Source of the DNA: Calamus simplicifolius
Lineage: Eukaryota; Streptophyta; Magnoliopsida; Arecales; Arecaceae
Assembly: GCA_900491605.1 (NCBI GenBank)
Contig: UESW01003833.1
Span: 1,336,195-1,400,194, forward strand
Length of the DNA: 64,000 bases
Direction: 5' to 3'
Part shown: piece after piece, positions 31,470 to 40,790 of the stretch
How positions within the stretch are numbered: the stretch's first letter is position 1
Layout of the letters: every line of letters begins with the position of its first letter
Position numbers and translations under genes: made by a program
Notes under the pieces: generated by a model
The model's database searches: none
What the model was told of the DNA's origin: nothing
What the model saw: only the letters and a program-made list of their open reading frames with translations

Positions 31470-33118
31470 GGGAGAAGAGCCTGCTCCCCAGGCAATCATG
31501 CCGATTGTCTTCTCGGTAGGGGCATTGTCAATACTGGCTTGGGCAGGTGAAGGTCCCACTGGGTGCGGAGCAGTTGGGGGCCCTTTTAGATGAACTTTCC
31601 TAGGTAGCCCCGCTGGATAAGTTCCTCAATGGCCCTCCTCAGGTTATGACAGTCCTCCATGTCGTGACCGTAGTCCCAGTGAAAGTGACAGTACAGGCTC
31701 TTATCACGGGGGCTCCCGGCCTTTGTGGAGCATGACATCGAAGGTAAGGCTTACCCTCGATCTCCATGAGAATGTGAGATTTGGTGGTGAGAAGGAGGGT
31801 GAAGTTACCTTCCTTGGGGGCGAGGCCTTGGCGCCGGTTGTCAGGCCTGCGCGGGGGCTCAGGCCTCTTGGGATGGGGACTGCTTGGCTCAGTGCGGGCC
31901 GGTTTCTTGTCGTGCCTCCCCTCGGTCTTCCTCTGGGTGGAGTTAGCCTTGTCTGCATGGATGTACTTCTGCACGCAGCTCAATAGGTTGGAGTAAGAGT
32001 TTAGGAGCTTCTTGTCTAAGGAGTAGGTGAAACGGGAAGGACGAAGTCCCTGTTTCAGGGCCAAAGTGGCTACCGTATCATCCAGATGGTAGATCTCGAG
32101 GGCAGCCATTTTGAAATGGGCCACGAAGTCTCTAAGTGACTCTCCTTCCTTCTACCGGATAGAGAATAGACTGTCGGCAACCCAGAAAATCCTTTGGCAA
32201 GTGTCCAGGAAAGTCTTCTCCAATCGCCGAAAGGAATCAACGTTGCGCGGTGGTAATCGGGAGTACCAGGTGCGCGTTGCCTTCCTGAGGGTGGCTAGGA
32301 AGGCGATGTAGAGGAAGGCATTAGTTGCCCCCTAGACTTGCATGATAGCTTTGTAGCTCTTGAGATGATCCAATAGATCTATAGTACCATCATACGGGTC
32401 TAGCTGGGGAAGGCATAACCATGAGGGACCGGATCCTCTATGATGCGATGGGTCAGAGGGGGACGATGGTCATAATCCACCTCCGATTGGTTGGTGATTC
32501 TTCGGCTGAGCTCCTTCAGTCGCCGATGACATTCATCCAGGCGCCTCTTCGCTCGGTGGTTGATGCACTCACCAATGGACTCATCCTCGAATGATCCATG
32601 AGATAAGTAAGTGGGGGAGTGGCGCCGATGGTTAGGCCCTCACTCAAGCTCCTTCCTGTGTCATCTTCCAAGAGAGGGGCCGCTGGGGGATCATCGTCTC
32701 TTGGGGGCCTCTCTGTGGTGGCTTTTGGGAGAGGCATGAGGGCGGTGAGTCTCCCTCTGTGGGGATCCCCCGCGGGTAGATTGCTGGCTTGGTTGAGGTG
32801 CTGCAGTGCATGGCCCTGGCTGCTACTGCTTGAACACGGAATGTTGATGTAGCTCGCAAACTACTACCGCCAGTGATTGAACTTGTTGGATGAGGGTGAC
32901 CAGTTGTTCGCTTGAGTGGCCACCACTAGTGGTGTGGAAGGAGCAGGGGGATTGGCCTCTTGTTGCTCCATTTGCGGGAGATGCCCCCTGCATGACTAAC
33001 GAAGGCCTCTTGAGCCTGAGTACCACCATGGTTGTTGTAGAGGGGGGAGGAAGGGCCCATAACTTAGTGTTGTTGAGCTTCTCTTCCTTCAGCGCAGAAT
33101 CTATTAATTTGCATCCCC
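31470..33118 (-). pseudogene. Gag of gypsy element C, frameshifted
   Basis: The recognisable core is at 31640-32160: ESLRDFVAHFKMAALEIYHL, TVATLALKQGLRPSRFTYSL and YSNLLSCVQKYIHADKA, matching the retrotransposon gag family (PF03732-like). A proline/arginine-rich stretch follows, then a zinc-knuckle region, which after a frameshift near 31735 reads CHFHWDYGHDMEDCHNL. The spacing is C-x2-H-x4-H-x4-C, a His in place of the second Cys of the usual CCHC knuckle. The upstream third (32160-33118) is low-complexity with many stops. Gag would form the virus-like particle. Confidence 0.8.
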
Positions 33119-33136
33119 CTTCCTGGCGCACCAATA

Positions 33137-34034
33137 TGTTATCGCCAAACTACCTTTTTTTAGTGTCAGGTGAAAATCCGAAGTCCAATGGAGACCAGTG
33201 AGGACGGGCTACGAATCCTTCAATGCCTCCATCTCGAAAGGGAATCCTGCAAAAAAGTTTTCGAGGACTGATTGTTTCGGTGGGAACCTTCCGACGCTCA
33301 AATGAGAAGTCTAAAAAACAGTCGTGAATCTTAGAAAAGAGAAGTGAATGAATTCGAATCCCCTTTCTCGTCGCGAGTGAAGGTTCTTATACCTCATCGA
33401 GAGTCCCTCTTACCCCTTTTTTGGATCACCGTTAATCCCAAATCCTATGGTTTTGCGTAGGTTAGGTGGCGGGATGGACAGTAACAGGAGGTGTCTGCCA
33501 TCTGGGCCTATCAGTGCTGGCAGGCCATCCTTCTATCTGATGCAAGTAGTTGCTGCCAGTTAGTGGTTGGGTCTTTGTCAGGTGTGGCGCCATAGGTGGT
33601 GGGTAGGCTAGGTCTTATCGGGCAAGCGCCGTAGTCAGTAGGTGGGCCACGTGGGCCACATGGGGCCGTAGACGATAGGTGGACCATATGGGGCCGCATA
33701 CGATAGGTGAGCCGCGTGGGGCTGCAGGCGATAGGTAGGCCACGTGCGGTGCAGGCGACTGACGGGGCAGACCTTGTGTTGCCTAGGGCTGCCTAGGAGT
33801 CAGGGCCGACTAGGAAGGGCCAGACCGACTAGAGGCTGGTGACCGCCTTGGAGCTGGAGCCATCTAGGAGTTGGAGCTGACTAGGAAGAGCCGGACCGAC
33901 TAGAGGCTGGTGGCCGCCTTGGAGTCGGGGCTGCCTAGGAGTCGGAGCCGACTAGAAAAAGCCGGACCGACCATTTGCCTTCATGTGGCCTCATCAGCCA
34001 TATCAACTTCCATACTGCTACATCAGCCACATCA
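33137..34034 (-). repeat. 5' LTR of gypsy element C
   Basis: Plus-strand ends TGTTATC ... ACATCA. It contains two short tandem families: GTAG..GATAGGTGGGCCACGTGGGGCC-like units of about 33 bp (about 33580-33760), and CTAGGAGTCGGGGCCGACTAGGAAG-like units (about 33780-33960). About 898 bp. Confidence 0.9.
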
Positions 34035-34081
34035 GAGAGTTTGACAAGGGAATGTTCTATAATCTCTGTGAAGATAGAGAG

Positions 34082-35954
34082 TGATGACGCTCAATCACCT
34101 ATCCCGGACGTCGGGAACGGAATGCTTCTCCAGGCTCTTCTTCACCAGGCTACTTGCAGAAAAGTCCTAAGACCGGAGAGGGTTCTCCGGTGGGACCCTC
34201 CGATGCCCAAGTTAGCAACTGAGGTCTCAGCTGAAGAGGGGCTCGAGTGAGCCCTTTTTAGGTGAAAAGGTGCTCCAGAGAAGAAGGGTTTCTCTCTGGA
34301 TCTCAAGATAGTGATCCTCTAGGGATTATTGCGCATACCTGTTTACTGGGTGGATTCACCTTTTTATAGGGGTTGACCCTAGCATGATCACGTGGGATTT
34401 CGTGAGGAGGGAATGTTTGTGGAGTTCTTGGGAGTTGCGTGAATCTGCGCTGGTTGGTGGGTCCTGTCTCATCGGAACGGGAGAAAGCGGCGGTTGGTAG
34501 GCTAAGTCCCATCAGCCAGCGGGGCTGTTGGGTAGTTGGGTCTAGTCCCATCAACAACATGGCCAGTAGTAGGTGGACCTGGCATTGTCAGGCGACGCGA
34601 GTCAGAGAGCGGTTCTTGAACTGCTGGGGCCATGCTGGGGAAAACTGGGACACCTTGACCCTTCCGAGGGAGTCGAGGTTGAACCCGGCTGGCCAGGGGC
34701 GGCCGGGGCCGACCTCCTCGGCCAGGAAGTGCTGGGGCGGGACAGGCCAGGAATGGCCGGGCCGACTCGACGGGCTTGGAGATGCCGGAGCCGAGAGGGG
34801 CTGGCCAGGAATGCCGGGGCCGACTCGACGGGCTTGGAGAACTCGGAGATACCGGGGCCGAGAGGGGTCGGCCAGGAATGGCCGGGGCCGACTCGGCGGG
34901 CTTGGAGACGCCGGGGCCGAGAAGGGCCGACCAGGAAGGGTTGGGGCTGACTCGGCGGGCTTGGAGAACTCGGAGAGGCCGGGGCCGAGAGGGGCCGGCC
35001 AAGAATGGCCGAGGCCGACTCGGCGGGCTTGGAGACGCCGGGACCGAGAAGGGCCGACCAGAAAGGGTCGTGGCCGACTCGGCGAGCTTGGAGAACTTGG
35101 AGATGCCGGGGCCGAGAGGGGCCGGCCAGGAATGGCCGAGGCCGACTTGGCGGGCTTGGAGACGCCGGGGCCGAGAAAGGCCGACCAGGAAGGGTCGGGG
35201 CCGACTGGCGGGCTTGGAGAACTCGAAGATGCCGAGGCCGAGAGGGGCCGACCAGGAAGGGTCGGGGCCAGCCAGCTTGGACACGCCAGGGGCCGGCTAG
35301 GAAAGTGCCGAGGCCGACTGGGAGGTGCCAGGGCAGCCTAGCTGGAGACTAAGGGGCGGCTAGGAAGATGCGGGCCGCTTGGGAAGGTGCCGGGGGCCTG
35401 CCAGCTTGGAGACGTAGGGGCCGGCTAGGAAAAGTATCGGGGCCAGCTGGGAAGTGCCGGGGCCGGCTAGCTTGGAGACGTAGGGGGCCGGCTAGGAAGT
35501 GCCGGGGCCGATTGGGAGGTGCCGGGGCCGGGGGAAGTGCCGGGGCCGCCTAGCTTGGAGACGTAGGGGGCCAGCTAGGAAGATGCCGGGCCGCTTGGGA
35601 AGGTATCGGGGCCGGCTGGAGCTAAGGTGGCCAAGCGGGGCGAGGCCGATTGCCGAGGCGATTGCCGAGGCCAAGCGGGGTGAGGCCGATTGCGAGGCCG
35701 AGGTGGCCGAGCGGGGCCAAGGACGAGGCCGAGGCTGAGGATGAGATGGGATGCGGCCGATGCTGAGATCAAGGACGAGATGGACCCGGCCGACGCCGAG
35801 GCCGAGGTGGGCCATCACGGACACCGAGGGTGAAGTGGGCCGTGGCCGATGCCAAGATCGAGGTGGGACGCGGCCAACGTTGAGACCGACGTCGTTGTCA
35901 AGGTGGGCCGTCCAAAAATTGTTTTATTTTTCATGGGGTCAACTGGCTCTATCA
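34082..35954 (-). repeat. 3' LTR of gypsy element D (1873 bp)
   Basis: Plus-strand ends TGATGACGCTC ... CTCTATCA. The first 600 bp are unique, followed by a GC-rich dimeric tandem array (about 34690-35280), a second family of about 60-bp units (about 35285-35620), and a GAGGCCGA-rich end. Long open frames on both strands here come from the GC-rich repeats and have no coding support. Confidence 0.9.
34690..35280. repeat. Same 68+59 bp satellite in the other LTR of D
   Basis: Alternation of the two subunit types, starting GACTCG(A/G)CGGGCTTGGAGA, four to five dimers, with more substitutions than the 39-kb copy. Confidence 0.85.
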
Positions 35955-36329
35955 AATGCACCCCACACTCCTTGAGCTTGCGGCCCCGCATCAGCTAAGC
36001 GAAAGGAGTGTAGAACTTTTTACCTTTGCATCTGTCTTTCATGTTAACTTCAACTATGATTCCTTCTAGGTGGGGAAACCCCTTCCTCTTGCGCTGCCTT
36101 GTATGGGCATCTGCATACCTTTTTTGGCTAGCTGAGGGCAGCTAGTAATCCTCTCCCAACGCGAAGTCTGAAAGTCTTTTCGTGGCTATCCGCCGGCTTG
36201 AGGCTACCAAGATAAAGCCGCTGAGGCCGAGACAAAATTACCGAAGGAGAAATAGAGCCGTCGAGGCCGATTGGCCGTCAGCCGCTGATACAGAGTTGAA
36301 ACCGCTGAGATAAGTTGTGGCTGCCGGAA

Positions 36330-37775
36330 GCCTTTGAACCCCGGAGGGGACCTGAGAGCTGAGAGTCGTCAGGTTCCTTTTGAACCGCCTCGGGGGTGTA
36401 GGAACCGCTACGAGGGGTGACTCACCGGGTACAAAACCTTTAGGGTCTTAACCACTCGGGGGGTTTGTGAACCGCTGCGAGTGGTGTCCTGTGGGCGGGA
36501 TGTCGGTGGGCTCCTTTTGAAACACCATGGGGGTGTGTGTGCCGCCCAAGTGGCGACTCAGCCGGTTACGGAGCCTTTAGGATCTTAACCTACTCGGGGG
36601 CACCGCGTGCCGGGGCCTAGTGGTGTCCCATGGGCCGCGATGCGGTGAGCTCTTTTGAACCAACTTGGGGGTTGTGTGCCGCCCAAGTGGCAACTCAGCC
36701 GGTTACAGAGCCTTTAGGTTCTTAACCTACTCGGGGGCGCCGCCGTGCCGGGGCCGAGTGGTGTCCCATGGGCCGCGATGCCAATGAGCTCCTTTTGAAC
36801 CATCTTGGGGGTTTGTGTGCCGCCCAAGTGGCGACTCAACCGGGTACGAAGCCTTTAGGGTCTTAACCTACTCGGGGGCACCGCCGTGCCGAGGCCGAGT
36901 GGTGTCCCGTAGGCCGCGATGCCAGTGAACTCCTTTTGAACCATCTTGGGGGTTTGTGTGCTGCCCAAGTGGTGACTCAGCCGGTTACGGAGCCTTTAGG
37001 TCTTAACCTACTCGGGGGCACCGCCGTGCCGGTGCCGAGTGTGTCCCATGGGCCGCGATGCCGGTGAGCTCCTTTTGAATCATCTTGGGGGTTTGTGTGC
37101 CGCCCAAGTGGCGACTAAGCCGGGTACGAAGCCTTTAGGGTCTTAACCTACTCGGGGGCACCGCCGTGCCGGGGCCTAGTGGTGTCCCATGGGCCGCAAT
37201 ACCGGTGAGCTCTTTTGAACCAACTTAGGGGTTTGTGTGCCACCCAAGTGACAACTCAGCCGGTTACGGAGCCTTTAGGGTCTTAACCTACTCGGGGGCA
37301 CCGCCGTACCAAGGCCGAGTGGTATCCCGTGGGCCGCGATGCCGGTGAGCTCCTTTTGAACCATCTTGGGGGTTTGTGCCGCCCAAGTGGCGACTCAGCC
37401 GGGTACAGAGCCTTTAGGGTCTTAACCTACTCGGGGGCACCGCCGTGCCGGGGCCGAGTGGTGTCTCGTGGGCCGCGATGCCGATGAGCTCCTTTTGAAC
37501 CATCTTGGGGGTTTGTGTGCCGCCCAAGTGGCGACTCAGCCGAGTACGGAGCCTCTAGTGTCTTAACTTACTCGGGGGCATCGCCGTGCTGGGCCAAGTG
37601 GTGTCCCATGGGCCGCGATGTCGATGAGCTCCTTTTGAACCAACTTGGGGGTTTGTGTGCCGTCCAAGTGGCGACTTAGCCAGTTACGAAGCCTTTAGGG
37701 TCTTAACCTACTTGGGGGCACCACCGTGCCGGGGGTGAGTGGTGTCCCGTGGGCAGCATTGCCGGTGAGCTCCTT
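36330..37775. repeat. About 140-bp tandem array inside element D
   Basis: Ten units anchored on CTTAACCTACTCGGGGGC at about 36447, 36593, 36721, 36862, 37002, 37142, 37282, 37421, 37562 and 37702. The spacing is mostly 139-141 bp. Each unit also has GTGTCCC(A/G)TGGGCCGCGATG and CTTGGGGGTTTGTGTGCCGC. Confidence 0.92.
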
Positions 37776-37779
37776 TTGG

Positions 37780-37960
37780 GAGACTTGGTCCTCTGGCGCA
37801 AGGGAGAATAGGCTGCTGCGTCAGAAAGGGCCTCCTTTATTACTTCACGCTCCAGGGGAATACATCATTGATAATACTGGCAGAGTTATCCGCATTCCAG
37901 GTACGTGGAATGGGTTTCCCGTCGAGTTCCTTTAATTTGTATGCCCCCTGTAAAGTGTTT
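37780..37960. other. Unclassified segment in element D
   Basis: About 180 bp between the tandem array and the gag remnant with ordinary base composition (CCTCCTTTATTACTTCACGC, CAGAGTTATCCGCATTCCAG). It does not match the repeat units or element C as far as I can see. It may be captured host DNA or a deleted part of the element. Confidence 0.35.
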
Positions 37961-38390
37961 CAGTGATGCGGTAGCGACCCTCTCAGGAAGTACATTACTC
38001 GACGCCTCCTCCCCCCTCGGCCGTTTAGGTGCAGAAGCTAATCCCCAGGACACCATCCCAACCGTCCACTCAGTGGGGGCATTGTCGACCGGGGCTTGGA
38101 CAGACGGGCCCCCATGAGGGCTGGTAGCGGCTGCGGCGCCTTTTGGACATATTTGCTGAGGTAGCCCCGCTGGACGAGCTCCTCGATGGCCCGCTTCAGG
38201 TTGTAGCAGCCATCGGTATCGTGGCCGTAATCCCGGTGGAAACGGCAGTAGCGGCTCTTGTCGTGGGGAGGACCTTTCTTCATGGGAGGAGGACGTTGGA
38301 GATAAGGCTCGCCCTCGATCTCCATCAGAATGTGGGATCAAGGGGCTAGAAGAGGCGTTCACTACTTTTCTTATCCCCTTTCTGGTGCGC
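37960..38390 (-). pseudogene. Gag zinc-knuckle fragment of element D
   Basis: Minus-strand reading gives FMEIEGEPYLQRPPPM, then KSRYCRFHRDYGHDTDGCYN and RAIEELVQRGYLSKYVQKAP. The knuckle is C-x2-H-x4-H-x4-C, like element C. It is truncated on both sides: no gag core upstream and no protease downstream. The neighbouring GGCGCACCAGAAAGGGG next to the LTR is the primer-site-like sequence. Confidence 0.75.
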
Positions 38391-38395
38391 CAATC

Positions 38396-40254
38396 TGATG
38401 ATGCTCAATCACCTATCCCGGACGTCGGGAACGGAATGCTTTTCGGCTCTTCTTCACCAGGCTACTTGCAGAAAAGTCCCAGGACCGGAGAGGGTTCTCT
38501 GGTGGGACCGTCCGATGCCCAAGTTAGCAACTGAGGTCTCAGCTGAAGAGGGGCTCGAGTGAGCCCTTTTTAGGTGAAAAGGTGCTCCAGAGAAGAAGGG
38601 GTTTCTCTCTAGATCTCAAGATAGCGATCCTCTAGGGATTATTGCGCATACCTATTTACTGGGTGGATTCACCTTTTTATAGGGGTTGACCCTGGTATGA
38701 TCACGTGGGATTTCGTGAGGAGGGAATGTCTGCAGAGTTCTTGGGAGTTGCGTGAATCTGCACTGGTTGGTGGGTCCTGTCTCATCGGAAAGGGAGAAAG
38801 CGGCGGTTGGTGGGCTAAGTCCCATCAGCCAGCGGGGCTGTTGGGTCTAGTCCCATCAACAACATGGCAAGTAGTAGGTGGACCTGGCATTGTCAGGTGG
38901 TGCAAGTCAGAGAGGCGGTTTCTTGAACTGCTGGGGCCATGCTGGGGAGAACTGGGACACCTTAACCCTCCCGGAGGAGTCGAGGCTGAACCCGACTGGC
39001 CAGGGGCGACCGGGGCCGACCTCCCCGGCCAGGAAGTGCTGGGACGGGACAGGCCAGGAATGGCTGGGGCCGACTCGACGGGCTTGGAGACGCCGGGGCC
39101 AAGAGGGGCTGGCCAGGAATGGCCGAGACCGACTCGCGGGCTTGGAGAACTCGGAGATGCCGGGGCCGAGAGGGGCCAGCCAGGAATGGCCGGGGCCGAC
39201 TCGGCGGGCTTGGAGACGCCGGGGCCGAGAATGGCCGACCAGGAAGGGTCGGGGCTGACTCGGCGGGCTTGGAGAACTCGGAGATGCCGGGGCCGAGAGG
39301 GGCCGGCCAGGAATGGCCGGGGCCGACTCGGCGGGCTTGGAGACGCCGGGGCCGAGAAGGGCCGACCAGGAAGGGTCGTGGCCGACTCGGCGGGCTTGGA
39401 GAAGTTGGAGATGCCGGGGCCGAGATGGGCCGGCCAGGAATGGCCGGGGCCGACTCGGCAGGCTTGGAAACGCCGGGGCCGAGAAGGGCCGACCAGGAAG
39501 GGTCGGGGCCGACTCGGCGGGCTTGGAGAACTCGGAGATGTCGGGGCTGAGAGGGACCGACCAGGAAGGGTCGGGGCCGACTCGGCGGGCTTGGAGACGC
39601 CGGGGCCAACCAGGAAGGGTCGGGGCCAGCCAGCTTGGACACGCCGGGGGCCGGCTAGGAAAATGCCGGGGCCGACTGGGAGGTGCCGGGGCAGCCTAGC
39701 TTGGAGACGTAGAGGGCCGGCTAGGAAGATGCCGGGCCGCTTGGGAAGGTGCCGGGGCCGGCCAGCTTGGAGACGTAGGGGGCCGGCTGGGAGGTGCCGG
39801 GGCCGGCTGGGATGCCGGGGCCGCCTAGCTTGGAGACGTAGGGGGCCGGCTAGGAGGTGCCGGGGCCGGCTGGGAGGTGCCGGGGCTGCCTAGCTTGGAG
39901 ACGTAGGGGGCTGGCTAGGAAGATGCCGGGCCGCTTGGGAAGGTGCCGGGGCCGGCTGGAGCCGAGGTGGCCGAGCGGGGCAAGGCCGATTGCCGAGGCC
40001 AAGGTGGCCGAGCGGGGCCAAGGACGAGGCCAAGGCTGAGGACAAGATGGCTGCGGCCGACGCCGAGATCGAGGACGAGATGGACCCGGCCGATGCCGAG
40101 GCCGAGGTGGGCCGTCACGGATGCCGAGGGTGAAGTGGGCCGCGGCCGACGCTAAGATCAAGGTGGGACGCGGCCAACGTTGAGACCGACGCCGTTGTCA
40201 AGGTGGACCGTCTAAAAATTATTTTATTTTTTATGGGGTCAACTGGCCCCATCA
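38396..40254 (-). repeat. 5' LTR of gypsy element D (1859 bp)
   Basis: Same architecture as the 34082-35954 copy. The dimer array is at about 38990-39640 and the 60-bp family at about 39640-39960. The copies are very similar outside the arrays, so D looks younger than C. Confidence 0.9.
38990..39640. repeat. Higher-order 127-bp (68+59) satellite array in LTR of D
   Basis: Alternating subunits both begin GACTCGGCGGGCTTGGAGA. One is 68 bp (with ACTCGGAGATGCCGGGGCC) and the other 59 bp (with CGCCGGGGCCGAGAAGGGCC). They alternate strictly for about five dimers, and the same organisation is present at 34690-35280 in the other LTR. Confidence 0.88.
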
Positions 40255-40259
40255 GAGAG

Positions 40260-40787
40260 CAAGGTGTTGAACATGATGAGAAGCATAAAGAACTGGAGCT
40301 GAAAAGCATTGAAACAGAAACTAGTGTCCAAGAAAATGTAGACTCAAAACTTGGCCGAAAGAGTGAGAAGGGTCCAAAGAGAAAAGCCGTGGCAAAGGTG
40401 CTCACAGCTCTCAACGTTCCAACTTTTGAGTTCTCGAGGACTGGAAGCCTGAGAGAGTGGCTTAGACTAGGAGGTCAATTATTTTCCCCTGGTTCTTATG
40501 CCACGCCTAAATTTGGCAAATTTGTCTCACAGGAGCCCAGCAATGGAGAAACAAGGTGTGACTGTGGCGTCTTCAACCCTGAATTGGTTGCACATTTTGA
40601 GCAGGCCATGAAACAACTAGCAATGAAAGAGGAGTTCATCCTCAAACAGATTATAGAGAGCTTGAAGAAAGGCCATGAGGAAGGCATCTCGAGGGTAGAA
40701 ATATCATACAGGCATAGAATTTTACTTTGGAGCAAGGAAGAGAATGAATCACAGACACATGAATGCCATAAACATAATATTTTTTAA
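40260..40787 (+). CDS. Last fragment of the split host gene, unknown conserved-looking protein
   Basis: Open for about 176 codons after the right edge of element D. It is Lys/Glu-rich at first (EHDEKHKELELKSIETE, GRKSEKGPKRKAVAKV), then has an ordered block FEFSRTGSLREWLRLGGQLF and PGSYATPKFGKFVSQEP. C-D-C residues follow in ETRCDCGVFNPELVAHFEQ. The end after EEGISR may be intron, since GGGTAGAAA could be a donor at about 40695. The open frame extends back into the LTR of D only by chance. The function is not recognised. Confidence 0.5.
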   Translation, partial: QGVEHDEKHKELELKSIETETSVQENVDSKLGRKSEKGPKRKAVAKVLTALNVPTFEFSRTGSLREWLRLGGQLFSPGSYATPKFGKFVSQEPSNGETRCDCGVFNPELVAHFEQAMKQLAMKEEFILKQIIESLKKGHEEGISRVEISYRHRILLWSKEENESQTHECHKHNIF

Positions 40788-40790
40788 TTA

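Larger units (their letters stand above)
25003..34039 (-). mobile_element. Ty3/gypsy Tat-lineage retrotransposon C with GAGAG duplications
   Basis: Complete element at 25008-34034 on the minus strand, flanked by GAGAG at 25003-25007 and 34035-34039. LTRs: 33137-34034 (5') and 25008-25896 (3'), with TG...CA ends. Minus-strand order: a primer-site-like TGGTGCGCCAGGAAGGGGG next to the 5' LTR, gag, protease, RT, RNase H, a second RNase H, integrase, a 79-bp tandem array, an antisense ORF, then the 3' LTR. RT before integrase makes it gypsy. The second RNase H plus an antisense 3' ORF and tandem repeats point to the Tat branch. LTRs are visibly diverged and pol is broken, so it is an old insertion. 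Confidence 0.93.
34077..40259 (-). mobile_element. Non-autonomous Tat-type gypsy element D with satellite-filled LTRs
   Basis: 34082-40254 is bounded by GAGAG at 34077-34081 and 40255-40259. Two LTRs (34082-35954 and 38396-40254), each about 1.87 kb, are more than half tandem repeats. The 2.44-kb interior keeps only a 3' remnant next to the LTR at 35955-36300 (similar to the start of element C's antisense ORF region), a 140-bp tandem array (36330-37775), an unclassified 180-bp piece, and a gag zinc-knuckle fragment (37960-38390). There is no protease, RT or integrase, so it would need enzymes from an autonomous relative such as C. Confidence 0.9.
24410..40790 (+). pseudogene. Unidentified host gene, frameshifted and split by two gypsy elements
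   Basis: Host-like coding pieces at 24410-25007, 34040-34076 and 40260-40790 become adjacent when elements C and D and their GAGAG duplications are removed. First piece: Lys/Ser-rich with ARRIKASSPREEPGRDVK, an E/Q-rich patch (KELEQQQQHNVESS) and RSMCSLEDYDAIM. Last piece: a compact conserved-looking block (VPTFEFSRTGSLREWLRLGG, LFSPGSYATPKFGKF), a Cys pair (ETRCDCGVFNP) and a helical segment (HFEQAMKQLAMKEEFILKQ). Damage besides the insertions: a shift near 24705, TAG at 24952-24954 and a 2-base shift at the D target site. I do not recognise the family. The exon starts after a plausible acceptor at 24409. Confidence 0.55.

Noticed and set aside
34439..35341. 300-codon Gly/Arg/Pro/Ala-rich open frame on the plus strand, with a 260-codon frame opposite
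   Set aside because: Both arise from the GC-rich 68+59 bp repeats in element D's LTR. GC-rich DNA lacks stop codons, and the same pattern recurs in several frames at 38.7-39.9 kb.
37905..37940. CCCGTCGAGTTCCTTTAA looked like an 18S rRNA primer region
   Set aside because: Only a short resemblance; the flanking sequence does not continue as rRNA.
38697..39893. 398-codon open frame (the longest in the region)
   Set aside because: Same repeat artefact in the other LTR of D; no domain, and periodicity follows the DNA repeat.
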